Program-made: the position numbers and the translations under genes
Notes under the pieces: model-generated
The model's database searches: none
Told to the model about the DNA's origin: nothing
The model's input: only the letters and a program-made list of their open reading frames with translations
Source: Synchiropus splendidus
Taxonomy: Eukaryota > Chordata > Actinopteri > Syngnathiformes > Callionymidae
Reading direction: 5' to 3'
Length of the DNA stretch: 64,000 bases
Assembly (NCBI RefSeq): GCF_027744825.2
Contig: NC_071343.1
Span: 14,619,366 to 14,683,365 of the forward strand
Shown here: in pieces, positions 50,001-60,850 of the stretch
How the letters are laid out: every line of letters begins with the position of its first letter
Position numbering within the stretch: the first letter of the stretch is position 1

Positions 50001-53000
50001 AAGATGAACAGAGTGCGTGAGAAAACTATATTTTAAACTGGGGAGTGTGGCCCTGACTAATAAAGATACTTTGCTTTCTGTGAATGTGTGCACTTCAAGA
50101 AGTGCTGTAGTGCGACAATAACATGACATGAAGGCGAAGTTTACCTCTTGAAAAACACTTGCAAATATAACAAGTGGCTGTGCATTTAATGTTGTGCAGT
50201 AAAAACCTGCCTCTTTCGGTGTACCTCCTCTATCCAGCAATTGTCAGTCACCACTATAAAAGCACCTCCTTTGTTCATTCAGTCAGCCTTAAAACAAAAA
50301 CAGTGCTGCACTGTGTCATCTTAAGGTGTGTAGGTCCACATGTATACATGACTCAACTGTCTTCATCCATGTTCACAGAGCACCTCTATCCATCAACACA
50401 CAAACAGATACAGTACCTACACCCATAAAGCACACACTGGTGAGAGAAGATTTGAACATAAAATCACTGTCAAAAGATTCCTAAGAGAGTGATATTTCTG
50501 AAAGTCGCCGTTGTTGCTCATGAAGACTGGGTCCTGTTCGTCATTGCCTCAACAGTGGCAGAGTGAAGTGACACAGCTGGATGATGGTATGGATCACTTT
50601 GCAGGGAAGGTGAAGTGGGTCACGGTTCTTACAAAGCCCATGATTCCTGTGGCAGTGTGTGCCACCAGTCCAGTAGAAGGCAGAGAGAGGGAGCTCTTAA
50701 CACCAGCCAAAGTATCAAATTATGTCCGTGACAAAATCCCCTCTGACCCCAGAGACACGGACCAGACTTATTAGTGTCCATGTATCCTCTCATTAAGCAG
50801 CTTGACTTGTGAAGGGACGTAAAAATAGAGAGCTGGATGGACGCCCAACAATTACCCACCACGTTCCTGGAGGTCTGCAGAGGCACGGACACAGCTGGCC
50901 GAAAAGAAAAGTGGGGGGGGAGAAAATGCGGCCCACTAGACATGCCTCCCTCGCCATGGTGCTGCACGGCTTTTCACTGAACAACCAAGCTTTTCTGAGA
51001 GGCAGGGGATGTTGCAATATATTTGAAAAGTTGGCAAGAGACATTGATATTTGAATGGATCATTTCACAAAAGTTGGTTACATTTATAAATAGACTGTCA
51101 TTTGAATATTAAATAAATCTTGATTAAAATAAAAAACAATTTTAAATTATCAAAGAATTTATATTTATTAATAAAACAAAAAATAATTTTCTTTTTTTCC
51201 TATTGCAAAATGCCCAAGTATCACGTTTGTAGTTTCACTGTTGATATAACTTGATAGAACTACTTACACAGAAAATGCTTGAAGTTTTAAGTTTTAAAAC
51301 ATTGTGCATTTATTTAATGTTTTGTATATGTGGATTTTCTATTTTGTTGAATGTGACCATCTAATTTGTTGATTAAACTCTGTAAACTATGTACAATTTA
51401 ATAACCTCATAAAAACATTTTGCTAAAACATTATACTAAATTCAAAACATAGCATAATAACCATTATTGACATCAATATTGGCAATTTGAACACAGCTAT
51501 TCAGCCTATGTGCAATACATGTTACAAAAAAAAACTCTTTAAGGCACTCATTAAACATAATTTGTTTGAGATCTCCCACCATACAACATATTTATTTTCC
51601 CACTGATGATAATGACCATAAATCATTCTTGCTTCTTGAGAAAGTTCTACTACCAAAATACTATTGTTCTTCCTGGGGAAGACTTTAATGTAAGCGTCTA
51701 ACTTTGGTCCTGTAAGTCACATAAAGTGGTATAAAACCATGTACTTTTCACGGCAATGTTTTGGCCTGCCAATGACTGTGCGTGTTTCAACAAGAGGCAT
51801 GATGCAGCTGACACTTCTCATACTTGCACAACACTCTGGACATGCCTTGCTCTTATTTCCTGATTTTGGAGCATTTGCACAACTGTATGTCTGCAGGCGA
51901 TCTGACTCCTCAAAGGTGAAAAGCACCCGTGCATTAGGGATGAGCAGCAGAGTTCCACCACAGATATTTTTAAAGCGTCCTTCTTCATTAGCACAGCGTG
52001 CGACACTAATCCCCAGCATTGTGGGGAGAAGGGGGGGGCTACAGGTGTCCCCTGTCTGTGCTCAGATTAGCTCTGTAATCCCAAGGACCCCCCGTCCCGC
52101 TTCAGCTACCTCTTTCATCAAGGCTGAAGTGGATATATTCGTAAAGCTGTTCCCTGGAATGGCCAAATGGTGAGTTGAGATGTCGCGTCTCCTCTCTTAT
52201 TTCCCCTACTCAAACACATCCCTGGAACATTCCTCAAGGTTTAGGGCGAATGATCACTCATTTATTACCAGTGCTGTCTTGAGTGTTTGAAAAATAACTC
52301 TAATTTGTGTACATATTTCAATGAATTTGTCAGGAAATGTTAAGGACAAAAAGCATATATAATAAAATTGTTGCTTCCACGCTGGCATAAGGTATCTCTG
52401 GGATGGTTTGCCCAGTGTAGCGGGTCAAAACCCGGAGCCTAGGAAGCCTCAATGCTACTAATGTTGGAGAGAAACCTGTGCTGGAGCCATTAGTCCCGAC
52501 CCATCTCAAGGACTAGAGTTGGGGAAAAAGTGAGCAGCATGACGGTGCCACCCAGGCTGGAGGACAGACTGAGGTGCCACATGACCCCAACCACTCCCGA
52601 ACCAGCTGCACATCTGGGTGAAGCGCCATGCTCAGGTTGGAATGAATGTCCAGTTGTGGTGATGATATTTTAGGTGAGCTAAAATTAGGATTCTGGAATT
52701 GTATTATCATTATATTAACTGCATTATTTATATTCAACACTCAACTAGGGAAAAGACAAAAATGTTTTCAACCATTTGCTTGCTGATCTTGCAGGCCACA
52801 AATATTCGAGCCATCTAATGACGCGGACCTGTTCCATACATTAAGTCTTTAGAGCCACTAAAATATGAGCCTTCATGAGCTTTTGGGGACCAAATATCTT
52901 CTTGGTCACTAACACTGGTCGAGGGTTGCCAAGTAAGATTGTTAGAGACCCTGGAATTTAGCTGATCTACCATCAGTGGTACTCTGGAGACAAGGATTTG

Positions 53001-56000
53001 GGGCTTTCATCTCCAGGTCAGAGGTCACCCTTTTTTGCTATAAGTACTGTTGCAGTGCTTTCCTAGTATTCAGATTTAAGAGAGAGTCTGCATTATAGAA
53101 ATCTAATTTCCCACTGTAAACAATCAAGCAATTTTCTGACTCTCTGTCAGGAATTCTTCACCATAGACCTGAAAAGCCATTCATGAAGAATGACACTGTG
53201 AAAACATCTGCTGACACACCAGTCGCAGTCGGCAGGAATCACATTGATAAAGACTCTATCAACATCTTATTTTTCCCACAAACAAACAACAACCAGGGGT
53301 GTATTGACATGATGCATAGGAGTGTTATATCAACACAGAGAAGATGCTTTTGGCTGGCTGTGCTCCAAATACAGGACACAATATGGAGACATTTTTGGAG
53401 CAGCAGGATGTTGTCCAAATAAAACAAGTGATGCATGAACTGTTCCAGCCAGGCCAGATGTTGAGTTGCGAAAGTGTGTGGACCAAGGCGGAGTCCATCT
53501 TGTTCCACAGCGCAGAAGAAACAGGAAGGCAGTTTATGGGAAACATAAACAGTGGCTCACCGACGTAATGGAATATAGCATGAAATCACGGCTGGCCAAG
53601 AGATACCAGTTTAAACGTATATGCTGCCCCGATGAATTGAAGATAACCTGTTTGGCACGGCCGTTTGCGTAAAGCTGCAGGAAGCACGGCATTCAAGGAA
53701 AGGCCCAGTTTATGATAGATATAAATCCACAGAAGTGATGTCCCTGTCAGTCAAGGATGTACAGAAACTATTTCCCTCTGAAGAAAAACAGATGCCTGAA
53801 AATGCACAACTTTATCCTCACGCAGGTCTGAATCCGAAAACGTTGAGTCCATTTCAGAGACCTCCTCAGAGACTGCAGCTTATACTTGCTATTTGTAGCT
53901 TGATCATGGTATGTGCTGACACACTTTCACAAACAAGGTTCTCACTTACTATGTTGGAGCCCGGGAGTGTTAACAGACCTATATACTGAGGGCCATAAAG
54001 GTCATGCAAATGACATAGAAAACTGACTTCACAGGTCTCGCAGTCTTATTTGATTTGGCAACAATGTAGAGAGCAGTATGAAGATTTGCTGGTTTATTAT
54101 GCAGAACACTTTACATAACTTTTCACTTACTGGCCACTAAACAGCTGGGCTCCATCCAAGCCCTAAGTGCACTCAAATTATCACCATAAAACACCTCAAA
54201 TATTGTGTCACTGTGTTGTAAGGCCGCTTATCATTAGTGAACCTCATTCAATCACAATGGTCTTCTATAGAATGGTGACCAACAGCTTTGAGGGAACTTT
54301 GACTATGTAAATTTGCTAAACTGTTTTGGAACTAAACCATCCAGAAGTGAGTATTTAGGCTGGCCCAACAGTTCTCTGGTACACAAAACCAAGGGAATGC
54401 AATATATCTAGAATGTAGTAAAGTTTGAGTTTAACTCAGATTAACTCCGGTCATCATAACCCTACAACGCAAGTCTTTATTTACTGGTCTAACGTTGGGG
54501 CGTCTGTGGGTGGGAGTCACAGTTCAGTCTGAAACAACAGGCTGTTGTGTTGTCTGGAGTGGTCATGAGGCCTGTATCAAACCCTGCGAGTAAAGCACAA
54601 AAGTACAGTGAAATGAAGCAAGACCTCTCATTCTGTTCTGCAGATGTTAATTCTGGCACAGGGACACATTTCCTTTGGATTCAGGCAGAGTCAAAAGCCA
54701 GCATATGTCGCATGAAGAACAAAAACTCCCAAGGAAGAGGCTTCAGAAACCGAACGGTGGGGCAGCTCGGAGCATTTCATGGAACAGAGAACACATTCAA
54801 CATGAAGTAAGAATACATCCTAAAAATTGAAATAGTAGCAGCAAGGTGACGCTTTCGTGCAGCCAAAACAGTAGACTCGGTCAGAATGACATGGTTATCT
54901 CCAGCACCTTTTTATCTTCAATGATTAGCTCCGCCAAGGCCATGTTTGTCATGGTGTTGGTTTGTCTGCGTTTAAAAAGTACCTTAATGGATGGATTTGT
55001 TTTTTTCTGACAATATGTGATATGGGACAAGTAACAAATGATCCCTTTTGTGGGTGATCTGGCTCACTGAATCCAGGAATTTTTCCTAAGGGAGACTGCG
55101 CCTTGGAGGTGGAGTGTTTTTCTAGCTGAATGTGACGTTTAGACTTCTTATACTTAACACCACAGTACGGCTTTAATAATCTTCCTCTAATGTACACAAC
55201 CTTTCACTAAGCGCATTTGACCACAGGCATCTAAAGTTACCATTCAAAACAAGGTTTCAAATGACTTCTCTTTATCTTTATTTTTCCGTTTTGGTAATAG
55301 CATTAACTACAGTGTTATAAATCAAAAGCAGACAGTCAGTCAGTGAGAATAAAGTTCTAAACTAGCATTTCAGTACTTTCCAAAATTCATGCCGTACAGG
55401 CCAACAGTGTTCCGTTCCAATGAGACTTGGGTGTCACCTACTGATGAATTCAAAGGGCCTGGAGGCAGAGCATATCTCCTCATTGCCATCAGCTCATCCA
55501 ATGAGAAAATTAATTAAAACATTTCCCATGAGTCTAATTCTGCACTGGAAATGTTTAGTTTGCAGTTTGCCACAATCCTCCCGCCCTCTCCCGCCACCCA
55601 CGCAACAGAGCAGGAAACAAACCACACTCCGACGTCAAAACTGAATGCTGAATGAAGGCTTGGGGGTCTCACAAGGCGACGGGACCTGCTCCTGCATATT
55701 CAGCACAGCCTTCTTTGGGGGTACCAGCGGACCACGATTGCTAAACACCTCACATCCCCTCTGCAGAAGCCAGGACACCAAAGCGTGTTTCACTCAGCTC
55801 TGTTAAGGTGATATGGTGGCTCAGCATCCCGGGGGCCGACGCACATGTCCATACACAAGCATGTGAACGCGCATATCGAGGTACGGGGGGTTGGCCTCTC
55901 GCAGCTTGTCGGGTCTGGGTCCCGTGCCAGGCTCCGTCTTGGGCTCTAAGCGGAATAAAAAGCAGCTCTGTTGCCGAGGACTGCAGCACGGGACTCTGTC

Positions 56001-59000
56001 ACTGCTGGCCCTATGTTCCACAGACAATAACATTGTTGTGGTTTTTAATGAAGAGTCAACATGGCGAAAATACAGGCGGGCGCAACTTATTTGCATCCTG
56101 CGAATGTCAAAGGATTGATGGGTCACTGTCTTCACTTAAGACCCTTGAACAATAGAAAGCACTGTACAGCAAGGAAGGAGACCTGTTCATGTTTAGTGAG
56201 GAGTTCCTGTTGCCAAATATGAGCCACCAAAAACAGAAAAACTCAACTCCGGGTGGGTTTAAAAACCTCCTTCAATGAACTTCAGATACGAGAATAAATC
56301 AAGGTTGCCCCACCTCTTGCTGGGAAACTGTTTTTTCATTTCACAGTTTACTCTTTTCATAGTTTACTCCAAATTTAATAAACCTTGATCCTAGTATTAA
56401 TACTTCCTTCCACAATACTGACAGTTTGAAGGGTTTTTTCACATGAACACTATCTGACTGTTCAGGAAACAGTGAGGGGAAAGAGTTCAGCTATAGTTCC
56501 GTTCAGTTTAAAAAGCAGCAACAGCTCGTGTCGCTTCATCATCCTTCAAACAAAGCAGCTTAGATGTAATCTGGGTAGACTACTGAGAAGTGCACATTCA
56601 ACGGCAGCTTAGCTCCCAGTTCCCATATGGCATTTAGGGGAAAATAACGGCAATAAACTTCTTCAGCAGTGCTGATATGAAGCACACTTCACAGCCGAGC
56701 TTATGTGGGACTCATTTAATTTAACATGAACTCTGTGGTGGGCTGACGGAGAGCAGCCGACGTGAAGCATTAGCTGCATTCCTGCTTCACTGAGTCATTG
56801 TCCTGTGGCTCAGCATGAAGCGTATAGAGCCGCGTACACTGCCATGTGACTCACGCAGATTGATCATTACACATCTACGAATGAGTAATAAACAAGGCTG
56901 GGGTGATGTCACGACAGCAGCGTAGTATATTGATCCACCGTGATGTCAGTGAGACTGTTGTCACAGCCACACCTTCAACGGTGTGTCTCAGAGGTCAAGT
57001 TCACATTCAAAAGCTGTAGAGCCAACTCAATGATACAAGCGCATCATGTCATAACACAGATTCACAGAATTTTATAGACATAAACAGTACCGTATAATTG
57101 AATCTAGAAATGAAACAGCCAGTCGACGATGATTCAATGAGTCGCCCAGGGGTCCGTGAGTCGACCAGTCATGAAGCCGTTGGGCTCAGGTGACAGGACC
57201 ATTGTAATCCAAGATGTAAAAAGCATCAAAACTTTTCACAGAAGACACATCAGAGGACACACACTGCCCACACCACATTTTGAACAGTGAAAAACAACAT
57301 GAAACACTACACTATTCAAGTTGTAAACACTGTCTTGCCTTGTTTTAATAACTCTTGGCGTCTGTCAACCTGCACTAACTAGTCGCCTTATCTTAGAAAT
57401 AGTCGGTGACTAGTGGAATATGAAGCTTGCCGTTTCTTGCAGCGCCAACTGATTCATAATTTAATATCATAACTGACAATCTCTGGGACTTCTACAGTTG
57501 CACAACACACCTGTACCAACTGTGTTTAGATTGCTCGAGGACACCATCAATCCAAACAAGAGAAACAAAGGCAGCCACAGTTGTGACTTACAGCGGCAGT
57601 GGTAGCGACCTCCTTCAGCGCTTGTACAATAATTTGGGTTTGCATGATGCCCCCACTTCAAGGCCAAGGTCACATGGGTGCAAGCCTTATCATGGGCGAG
57701 ACCTTGCGTTACAATCGCTGCATTATTTTCAAACCTAGCCTTTGGCTCCTTGAATTCCTAACACTGGAGGTTTTCTTTGAGACGGGCAGGCGCTCACTTC
57801 CAGCAGGTAGCGCTGCAGCTGGCCAGTCGTAAAGAACACACGCCACTAAACATATGTAAAGCAGGAAAACGGCTGACAAAATGATTGGGAATCACCGAGA
57901 GACAATGCAGCAATAATGGCTCCTCACCCCTAAGGAAAGGATGAGAAAGTGATTTGCAGCTCTTTCTCATTCAGATTCATCAGGGCAACTTTGCATACTG
58001 TAAAAACCTAAGGCCGACTCTTATCTGATCTAGAAATGAGGTCATCTGTGACAGTGACCATTCACCGGGGCAATCAGTGCGCGCTACCATCAGACACACC
58101 CATGACACATTAGAGTTTAATGGCGCCGTATAACTGTAAATCCAGCGATTATGCCGGTAAGTTCTCCTAATGCTTTGAGGATTCTATCCCATCAGGAGCA
58201 GAATGCGGAGCAGTGTGATGAGAAGTGACGAGAGTGGGGGAGTTCCAAACTTCTCAGGAAGTGGAGCAGTTCTTCCAGGGAGACGGTGCTGTTTTTCTTT
58301 ACCCTAATTTTACTGGAGATTTATTTTACGAAAGTATGAGAAAGATGGCCTCCTATCAATCCCGGGACATTGTTCAGACGTCAAATGCAGAATGACACAC
58401 ATCTGACTGTGACACACGCTGTGATTTAACTTCCACCTAAACTTGATCCTCTTTTTGTAATGGGCTTACAGGCTATAAGAACTACTCCACTGACCTCACA
58501 GCACACAAAAATAGGAGGGGCTCAATGACAAACACAGCACAATAAAAGACGGCAAACCAAACGTCTTCCTCGACTACAAGTTTACAATGCTGCAGCCGTA
58601 AGGCGCCGCTTCTTCAAGCTCCTTCTGCTGAGCAGCTAATGTTTATGAGAGCAGCAGACCAGGCGACAATCACGTTTGACCCACATTTCTGCTGCGCTCA
58701 AATTACAACCTCTGTTCTTCAGTGCGGGCCTTTCTTCCATCTGCGGAGCAAACAAAACCTCCTGATCTTCATAAACTGACCCATTATTTTAAAATGCATG
58801 ACCAACTCCCAGAATAGAAGGGTAAAAATAACAACACTGGGAGAACGTTGACTTCATAAACCACATATACAGCTGTATTCACCGAATGCAAATTCAAAGT
58901 GATAAGAATCTGGGGAATGTTCGGCACGTTCGGGGGGTCCTCTTCCAGGTTGTCGACTTTATGATGTGTCGGATGTTTCAAAAGGAGCTGCCAAGCTGGG

Positions 59001-60192
59001 CTTCTTAAGATCCACAGCCAGGGCTCATAAAGCCGGAAAAGACAACTATAAACCCAATCATTTGCTATGTTATGACTGCAGGTGTGTTGAGGGAGTCTGT
59101 GGAATTTGGTAAATTATAAGACTTGTGAGTAAACTATGTATGAGTAAAGTAAATAAACACAAGAGGGAAAGACATATATGGGTGTGTTGTCAGCCATTGT
59201 CTTTATCTTATTTTACAGGATATAAAAAGTGTAATTCAAAATAGATTGTCTATATAATATTTTTCTAATGTCTAGTTTATAGTGTTTATTTATGAAAGAG
59301 ATGATAAGTTACTTAAGGTATATCTTTAATGTTTACTGTTAGTCTTTAATGTTTGTCTATAAAGTTTGTCTTTAATGTTGAGTGTTAGCTGCTGGGACAA
59401 GACAAACTTCCCCATTGTGGGACAAATAAATAAGTATCTTAGAAGAGGCAAACTTTTTCCATCTCTTTTCCATGAAGAAAACAATCGAATACAACTAGCC
59501 TCCAGCCGAGGACGAACCTCGCCACTCAAACCAGCACATTAAAACAGTTTTTCAGTTGTAAAGACAGTCAAATAAAAAGTTTATTTGAATCCCATATCAA
59601 ACACACAACTCTTTCATCTCATAGTTATAAACATAAATAACACCCCAAGTTATAATAAACGGTTAAAAGCCAAGAGCTGTGTGTCATCAGCACACAACAG
59701 AGAACTCAATGTTTAGACAAAAACAATTATGTTTAAATAGCTTAAAGTGACTTTTACGAGTAGAATACATTTTTGGGGGGGGGATAAGTATATTTCCAGA
59801 TATTATAGTAGAGCTGCAACAAAGACTTATATGTTTGGAGAATATTCGCGCATAAGTTTCCAGAAGTTTCGGCAACTCTACTTCGTGTAACAGCGTTGCA
59901 TTTGCGGTGGCTATCCAGTGACTTAGCAACTTCTGGGGGGCTGGAATGTGGCTTCTTGAATGCGGGGCAACAAAGGAAGTGTGGGCAAACAGCAGCCGGA
60001 CCTCCACACACAGCTGTCCGAGCCCAGGACGGGAAGCGTGGAGGGAACAAAGAGCGAACACATGACTCGGGCACTCACCAGGACGATGGCGAAGCGCTCC
60101 TCCAGCTCACCTGGCTCCGGCATGGGCAGCTTGAGGGGCAGGTTGTGCCCCCGCAGGTCGGTGTGCTGCTCCATGCTGCCAGCGTTCCCCAT
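21969..60192 (-). CDS. fmnl2: Formin-like protein 2 (whole coding region, 26 exons, alternative last exon)
   Basis: Diaphanous-related formin that nucleates and elongates actin filaments at the leading edge; it is N-myristoylated and regulated by Rho GTPases (family knowledge). Coding exons in transcript order: 60192-60079, 48216-48133, 44297-44217, 39814-39738, 37147-37064, 36527-36372, 33311-33203, 33124-33048, 32276-32183, 31322-31248, 29767-29657, 29528-29379, 29120-29019, 28899-28608, 28505-28305, 27628-27504, 27441-27239, 27118-26884, 26819-26751, 26691-26611, 26541-26412, 26338-26175, 26100-25999, 25888-25793, 25643-25520, then either 24549-24458 (1075 residues) or 22078-21969 (1081 residues). 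Phases are continuous. Order: MGNAGS myristoylation start, GBD/DID, coiled coil, FH1, FH2, DAD. The paralogue FMNL3 is excluded by the N- and C-terminal sequences and by the prpf40a neighbour. Confidence 0.94.
22340..23205. repeat. Long imperfect inverted repeat (palindrome) in the last fmnl2 intron
   Basis: Two nested pairs of arms share nearly the same centre (about 22775-22790). Outer core: 22485-22532 and 23043-23090 are reverse complements at 45 of 48 positions, and weaker matching continues outward (for example CTAGTG, GGGGAG and TGAGGT blocks near 22397-22420 and 23145-23175, and TTCAAAAAG near 22345 and 23195). Inner arms: 22696-22713 and 22834-22851 are perfect 18-base reverse complements, with matching decay inward. 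Each outer arm carries a full CRE (TGACGTCA at 22509-22516 and 23059-23066), each inner arm a CCAAT/ATTGG box. A poly-T tract occupies the left arm where the right arm has (AT)25. It could be a foldback element or an inverted duplication of a promoter-like segment. Confidence 0.8.
22992..23041. repeat. (AT)25 microsatellite
   Basis: Uninterrupted AT dinucleotide repeat of 50 bases inside the right arm of the inverted repeat. Open frames of Tyr-Ile repeats across it are artefacts. Confidence 0.97.
24057..24252. mobile_element. Short MITE-like element with 16-bp terminal inverted repeats
   Basis: CTATCCTTGTGGGGAC at 24057-24072 is the exact reverse complement of GTCCCCACAAGGATAG at 24237-24252. 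The 196-bp unit between them has a further GGTCCCCAC repeat and matches the style of a common fish repeat rich in TGGGGAC/GTCCCCA. It lies in the intron between the alternative last exons of fmnl2 and is followed by an (AC)9 tract (24280-24297). No clear target duplication was identified. Confidence 0.6.
24458..24549 (-). CDS. fmnl2: fmnl2 proximal alternative terminal exon (YHY type)
   Basis: After CGGTGCAG the minus strand reads TG CTG AAG ACG..., completing a Val from the phase-1 end of exon 25, then [20 protein letters not shown] and SALNEEYHY, stop TAA at 24460-24458. Human FMNL2 has the same ending with EEYHY. No strong AATAAA lies close downstream on this strand; the nearest candidates (22614-22619, or ATTAAA at 22550-22555) fall within the long inverted repeat, so the 3' end of this isoform is unclear. 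Confidence 0.94.
25520..25643 (-). CDS. fmnl2: fmnl2 exon 25: DAD autoinhibition segment
   Basis: Encodes residues about 1005-1046: [20 protein letters not shown], then [20 protein letters not shown]. This is the basic, amphipathic Diaphanous autoregulatory region that folds back onto the N-terminal DID. The exon is common to both C-terminal isoforms and ends in phase 1. Its acceptor is unusual: the polypyrimidine tract is replaced by a (TG)n repeat running straight into TAG. Confidence 0.93.
25646..25680. repeat. (AC)n/(TG)n repeat abutting the fmnl2 exon 25 acceptor
   Basis: Nearly pure CA repeat with one GCGC interruption, ending three bases before the exon. On the transcribed strand it reads as GU repeats directly in front of the AG, where a pyrimidine tract would normally be. 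Confidence 0.93.
25793..27628 (-). CDS. fmnl2: fmnl2 exons 16-24: FH2 actin-nucleation domain
   Basis: Nine exons encode residues about 603-1004. FH2 forms the dimeric ring that nucleates actin and stays on the barbed end. Landmarks: [20 protein letters not shown] (exon 16, lasso/linker start), [15 protein letters not shown] (exon 17), [12 protein letters not shown] and [14 protein letters not shown] (exon 18), [20 protein letters not shown] (exon 19), [20 protein letters not shown] with the FH2 signature GNYMN at residues 819-823 (exon 20), [17 protein letters not shown] (exon 21), [18 protein letters not shown] (exon 22), [18 protein letters not shown] (exon 23). Exon 24 is a Glu/Gln-rich helix leading to the DAD. 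All splice sites are GT-AG and all key blocks are intact. Confidence 0.96.
28305..28899 (-). CDS. fmnl2: fmnl2 exons 14-15: coiled-coil end and FH1 proline tract
   Basis: Exon 14 (28899-28608) encodes [34 protein letters not shown] and [12 protein letters not shown], the last coiled-coil segment, then a divergent Pro/Gly/Val-rich stretch. Exon 15 (28505-28305) encodes the FH1: an uninterrupted run of about 17 prolines, then a PMPPPPPP run and PPLPG, ending NSGLA. FH1 recruits profilin-actin for fast elongation. The donor after exon 14 is read as T|GTGGGT (28608/28607), the only GT giving the right phase; it is weak and this boundary is the least certain of the gene. Confidence 0.87.
29019..29528 (-). 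CDS. fmnl2: fmnl2 exons 12-13: dimerisation and coiled-coil region
   Basis: Exon 12 (29528-29379) encodes [40 protein letters not shown] and an EELEEN helix. Exon 13 (29120-29019) encodes [20 protein letters not shown] and [13 protein letters not shown]. In Diaphanous-related formins this helical stretch follows the DID and supports dimerisation. It is almost identical to human FMNL2. Confidence 0.95.
29657..48216 (-). CDS. fmnl2: fmnl2 exons 2-11: GTPase-binding and DID (FH3) armadillo region
   Basis: Ten exons spread over 18.6 kb encode residues about 39-354. Landmarks: [20 protein letters not shown] (exon 2), [16 protein letters not shown] (exon 3), [20 protein letters not shown] (exon 4), [20 protein letters not shown] (exon 5), [13 protein letters not shown] (exon 6), [19 protein letters not shown] (exon 7), [20 protein letters not shown] (exon 8), [20 protein letters not shown] (exon 9), [19 protein letters not shown] (exon 10), [20 protein letters not shown] (exon 11). 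The N-terminal part binds Rho-family GTPases and the DID holds the DAD. Exon 6 begins with a fish-divergent acidic stretch ([16 protein letters not shown]). Intron 7 is only 78 bases. Confidence 0.95.
31225..31240. repeat. (GT)8 repeat next to the fmnl2 exon 10 donor
   Basis: On the fmnl2 strand this is (CA)8 beginning about eight bases after the exon 10 donor GTACTT. CA repeats near donors are known splicing elements bound by hnRNP L; here that role is only inferred. Confidence 0.85.
33312..36371 (-). other. fmnl2 intron 6
   Basis: 3.06-kb intron between exons 6 and 7. Apart from the CA microsatellite I see no exon, RNA gene or recognisable repeat. Confidence 0.6.
35534..35559. repeat. (CA)13 microsatellite
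   Basis: Pure CA dinucleotide repeat in fmnl2 intron 6, more than 700 bases from an exon. No other feature is associated with it. Confidence 0.95.
40125..40149. repeat. (AC)n microsatellite
   Basis: AC repeat of about 25 bases in fmnl2 intron 3, about 310 bases upstream of exon 4 on the transcribed strand. Confidence 0.95.
45030..45122. repeat. Possible hAT-like MITE remnant
   Basis: Read on the minus strand it begins TAAGGCTGCACCTGATGAC, then ATTTTCATAGTTGTCTTGTC and ATCGACTAGTAGTCG. The GGCTGCA end and the AGTCGACTAGT-style repeats are typical of common fish hAT-family non-autonomous elements. A second end and target duplication were not found. A similar AGTCG-rich segment lies at about 57115-57415. 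Confidence 0.38.
48217..60078 (-). other. fmnl2 intron 1 (11.9 kb)
   Basis: The longest intron, separating the myristoylated first exon from the GTPase-binding region. Large first introns of such genes often hold enhancers, but none can be recognised here by eye. Contents noted: very AT-rich tract 51060-51690; unrecognised Cys-containing open frame 51717-52019 (-); unrecognised frames around 53340-53990 (+); possible AGTCG-type repeat remnant 57115-57415; LINE-type tail 59385-59445. Confidence 0.6.
59385..59445 (+). mobile_element. LINE/SINE 3' tail fragment
   Basis: GCTGCTGGGACAAGACAAAC followed by TTCCCCATTGTGGGACAAAT and AAATAAGTATCTTAG is a degraded copy of the very common fish retroposon tail (TTTCCCC-TTGTGGGACTAATAAAG-TATCTTA). 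Upstream, a short TTTAATGTT-type repeat (59325-59375) precedes it. Only the end of the element is recognisable. Confidence 0.55.
60079..60192 (-). CDS. fmnl2: fmnl2 exon 1: myristoylated N-terminus
   Basis: Starts ATG at 60192-60190 and encodes [20 protein letters not shown] then [18 protein letters not shown], ending at a GTGAGT donor. MGNAGS is a good N-myristoylation site (Gly2, Ser6), the signal that places FMNL2 at the plasma membrane. The match with human FMNL2 identifies the start securely; it sits in a CpG-rich region as expected for a first exon. Confidence 0.95.
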
Positions 60193-60850
60193 CTTTCCGC
60201 CTGTTAATCCGCCTTCCTCTGCTCCCGCACAACACTGTCCGCCCCGGCTTCACTTGGGTTATCAGTTTAACCTCGGTGGTTTGTTCCCTCGCGGCGTCCT
60301 TTAACGGCTCACTTGGTCAACACGGACCGGCGAAGAGTTCCGAGGTCGGAGTTCCCGGTGAGACATGTTCAACACGAAGCACATCAAGTGCGGAAAGTTG
60401 CCCGGCTCCTCCGCTGTTACCCGTGTCTTGCACAATTGGTGCTCCACTCCCAGGCGCCAGCGGTGACGCCGCGCATGATTCAGGCGCTGCGCTCGCTGGT
60501 TAGTAAGTGATCAGGTCTGGTTTAGTGATCCTGCTGAGCTGATAGTTGAGGAGGAGGAGGAGGAGGAGGAGGGGTGGGGGTCCGCACGCACTCATCCCTC
60601 CCCACAATGACTCTTTTCAGGGGCGAAGCCTCCCGCTCCTGCTCCTTCTTCTCAGTTGGGGCGTTGCTCCCAAAGCCGTAGCCAAGGAGATGAGCTTTTT
60701 TTTAGAGTTGCATTGTGGTACTTTGAGTCCATTGTGAGGGAAACTTTGTGCCCCAAATCGGGGGCCCCGGTGACGGAGACCCCTGCAGGCGAAGGAGGAA
60801 ATGTTAAAGCGGCGCCGTTACACTTCATTCCGCATCCTATTTAGGTGCAA
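60193..60850 (-). promoter_or_regulatory. CpG-rich 5'UTR/promoter region of fmnl2
   Basis: Upstream of the fmnl2 ATG the sequence is GC- and CpG-rich up to about 60840, then turns abruptly AT-rich. It includes a purine repeat (GAG)n at about 60547-60574. No TATA box is evident. Transcription start and 5'UTR length are not determinable by eye. Several open frames here, on both strands, look like CpG-island artefacts. Confidence 0.5.

Noticed and set aside
52410..52460. tRNA-like GTAGCGGGTCAAAACCCGGAG resembling a B box
   Set aside because: No matching A box at the right distance and no cloverleaf; at most a decayed SINE head, so not reported as a tRNA.
53344..53989. Plus-strand open frames in fmnl2 intron 1
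   Set aside because: Several short frames in different phases with stops between them, no splice signals and no recognisable family.
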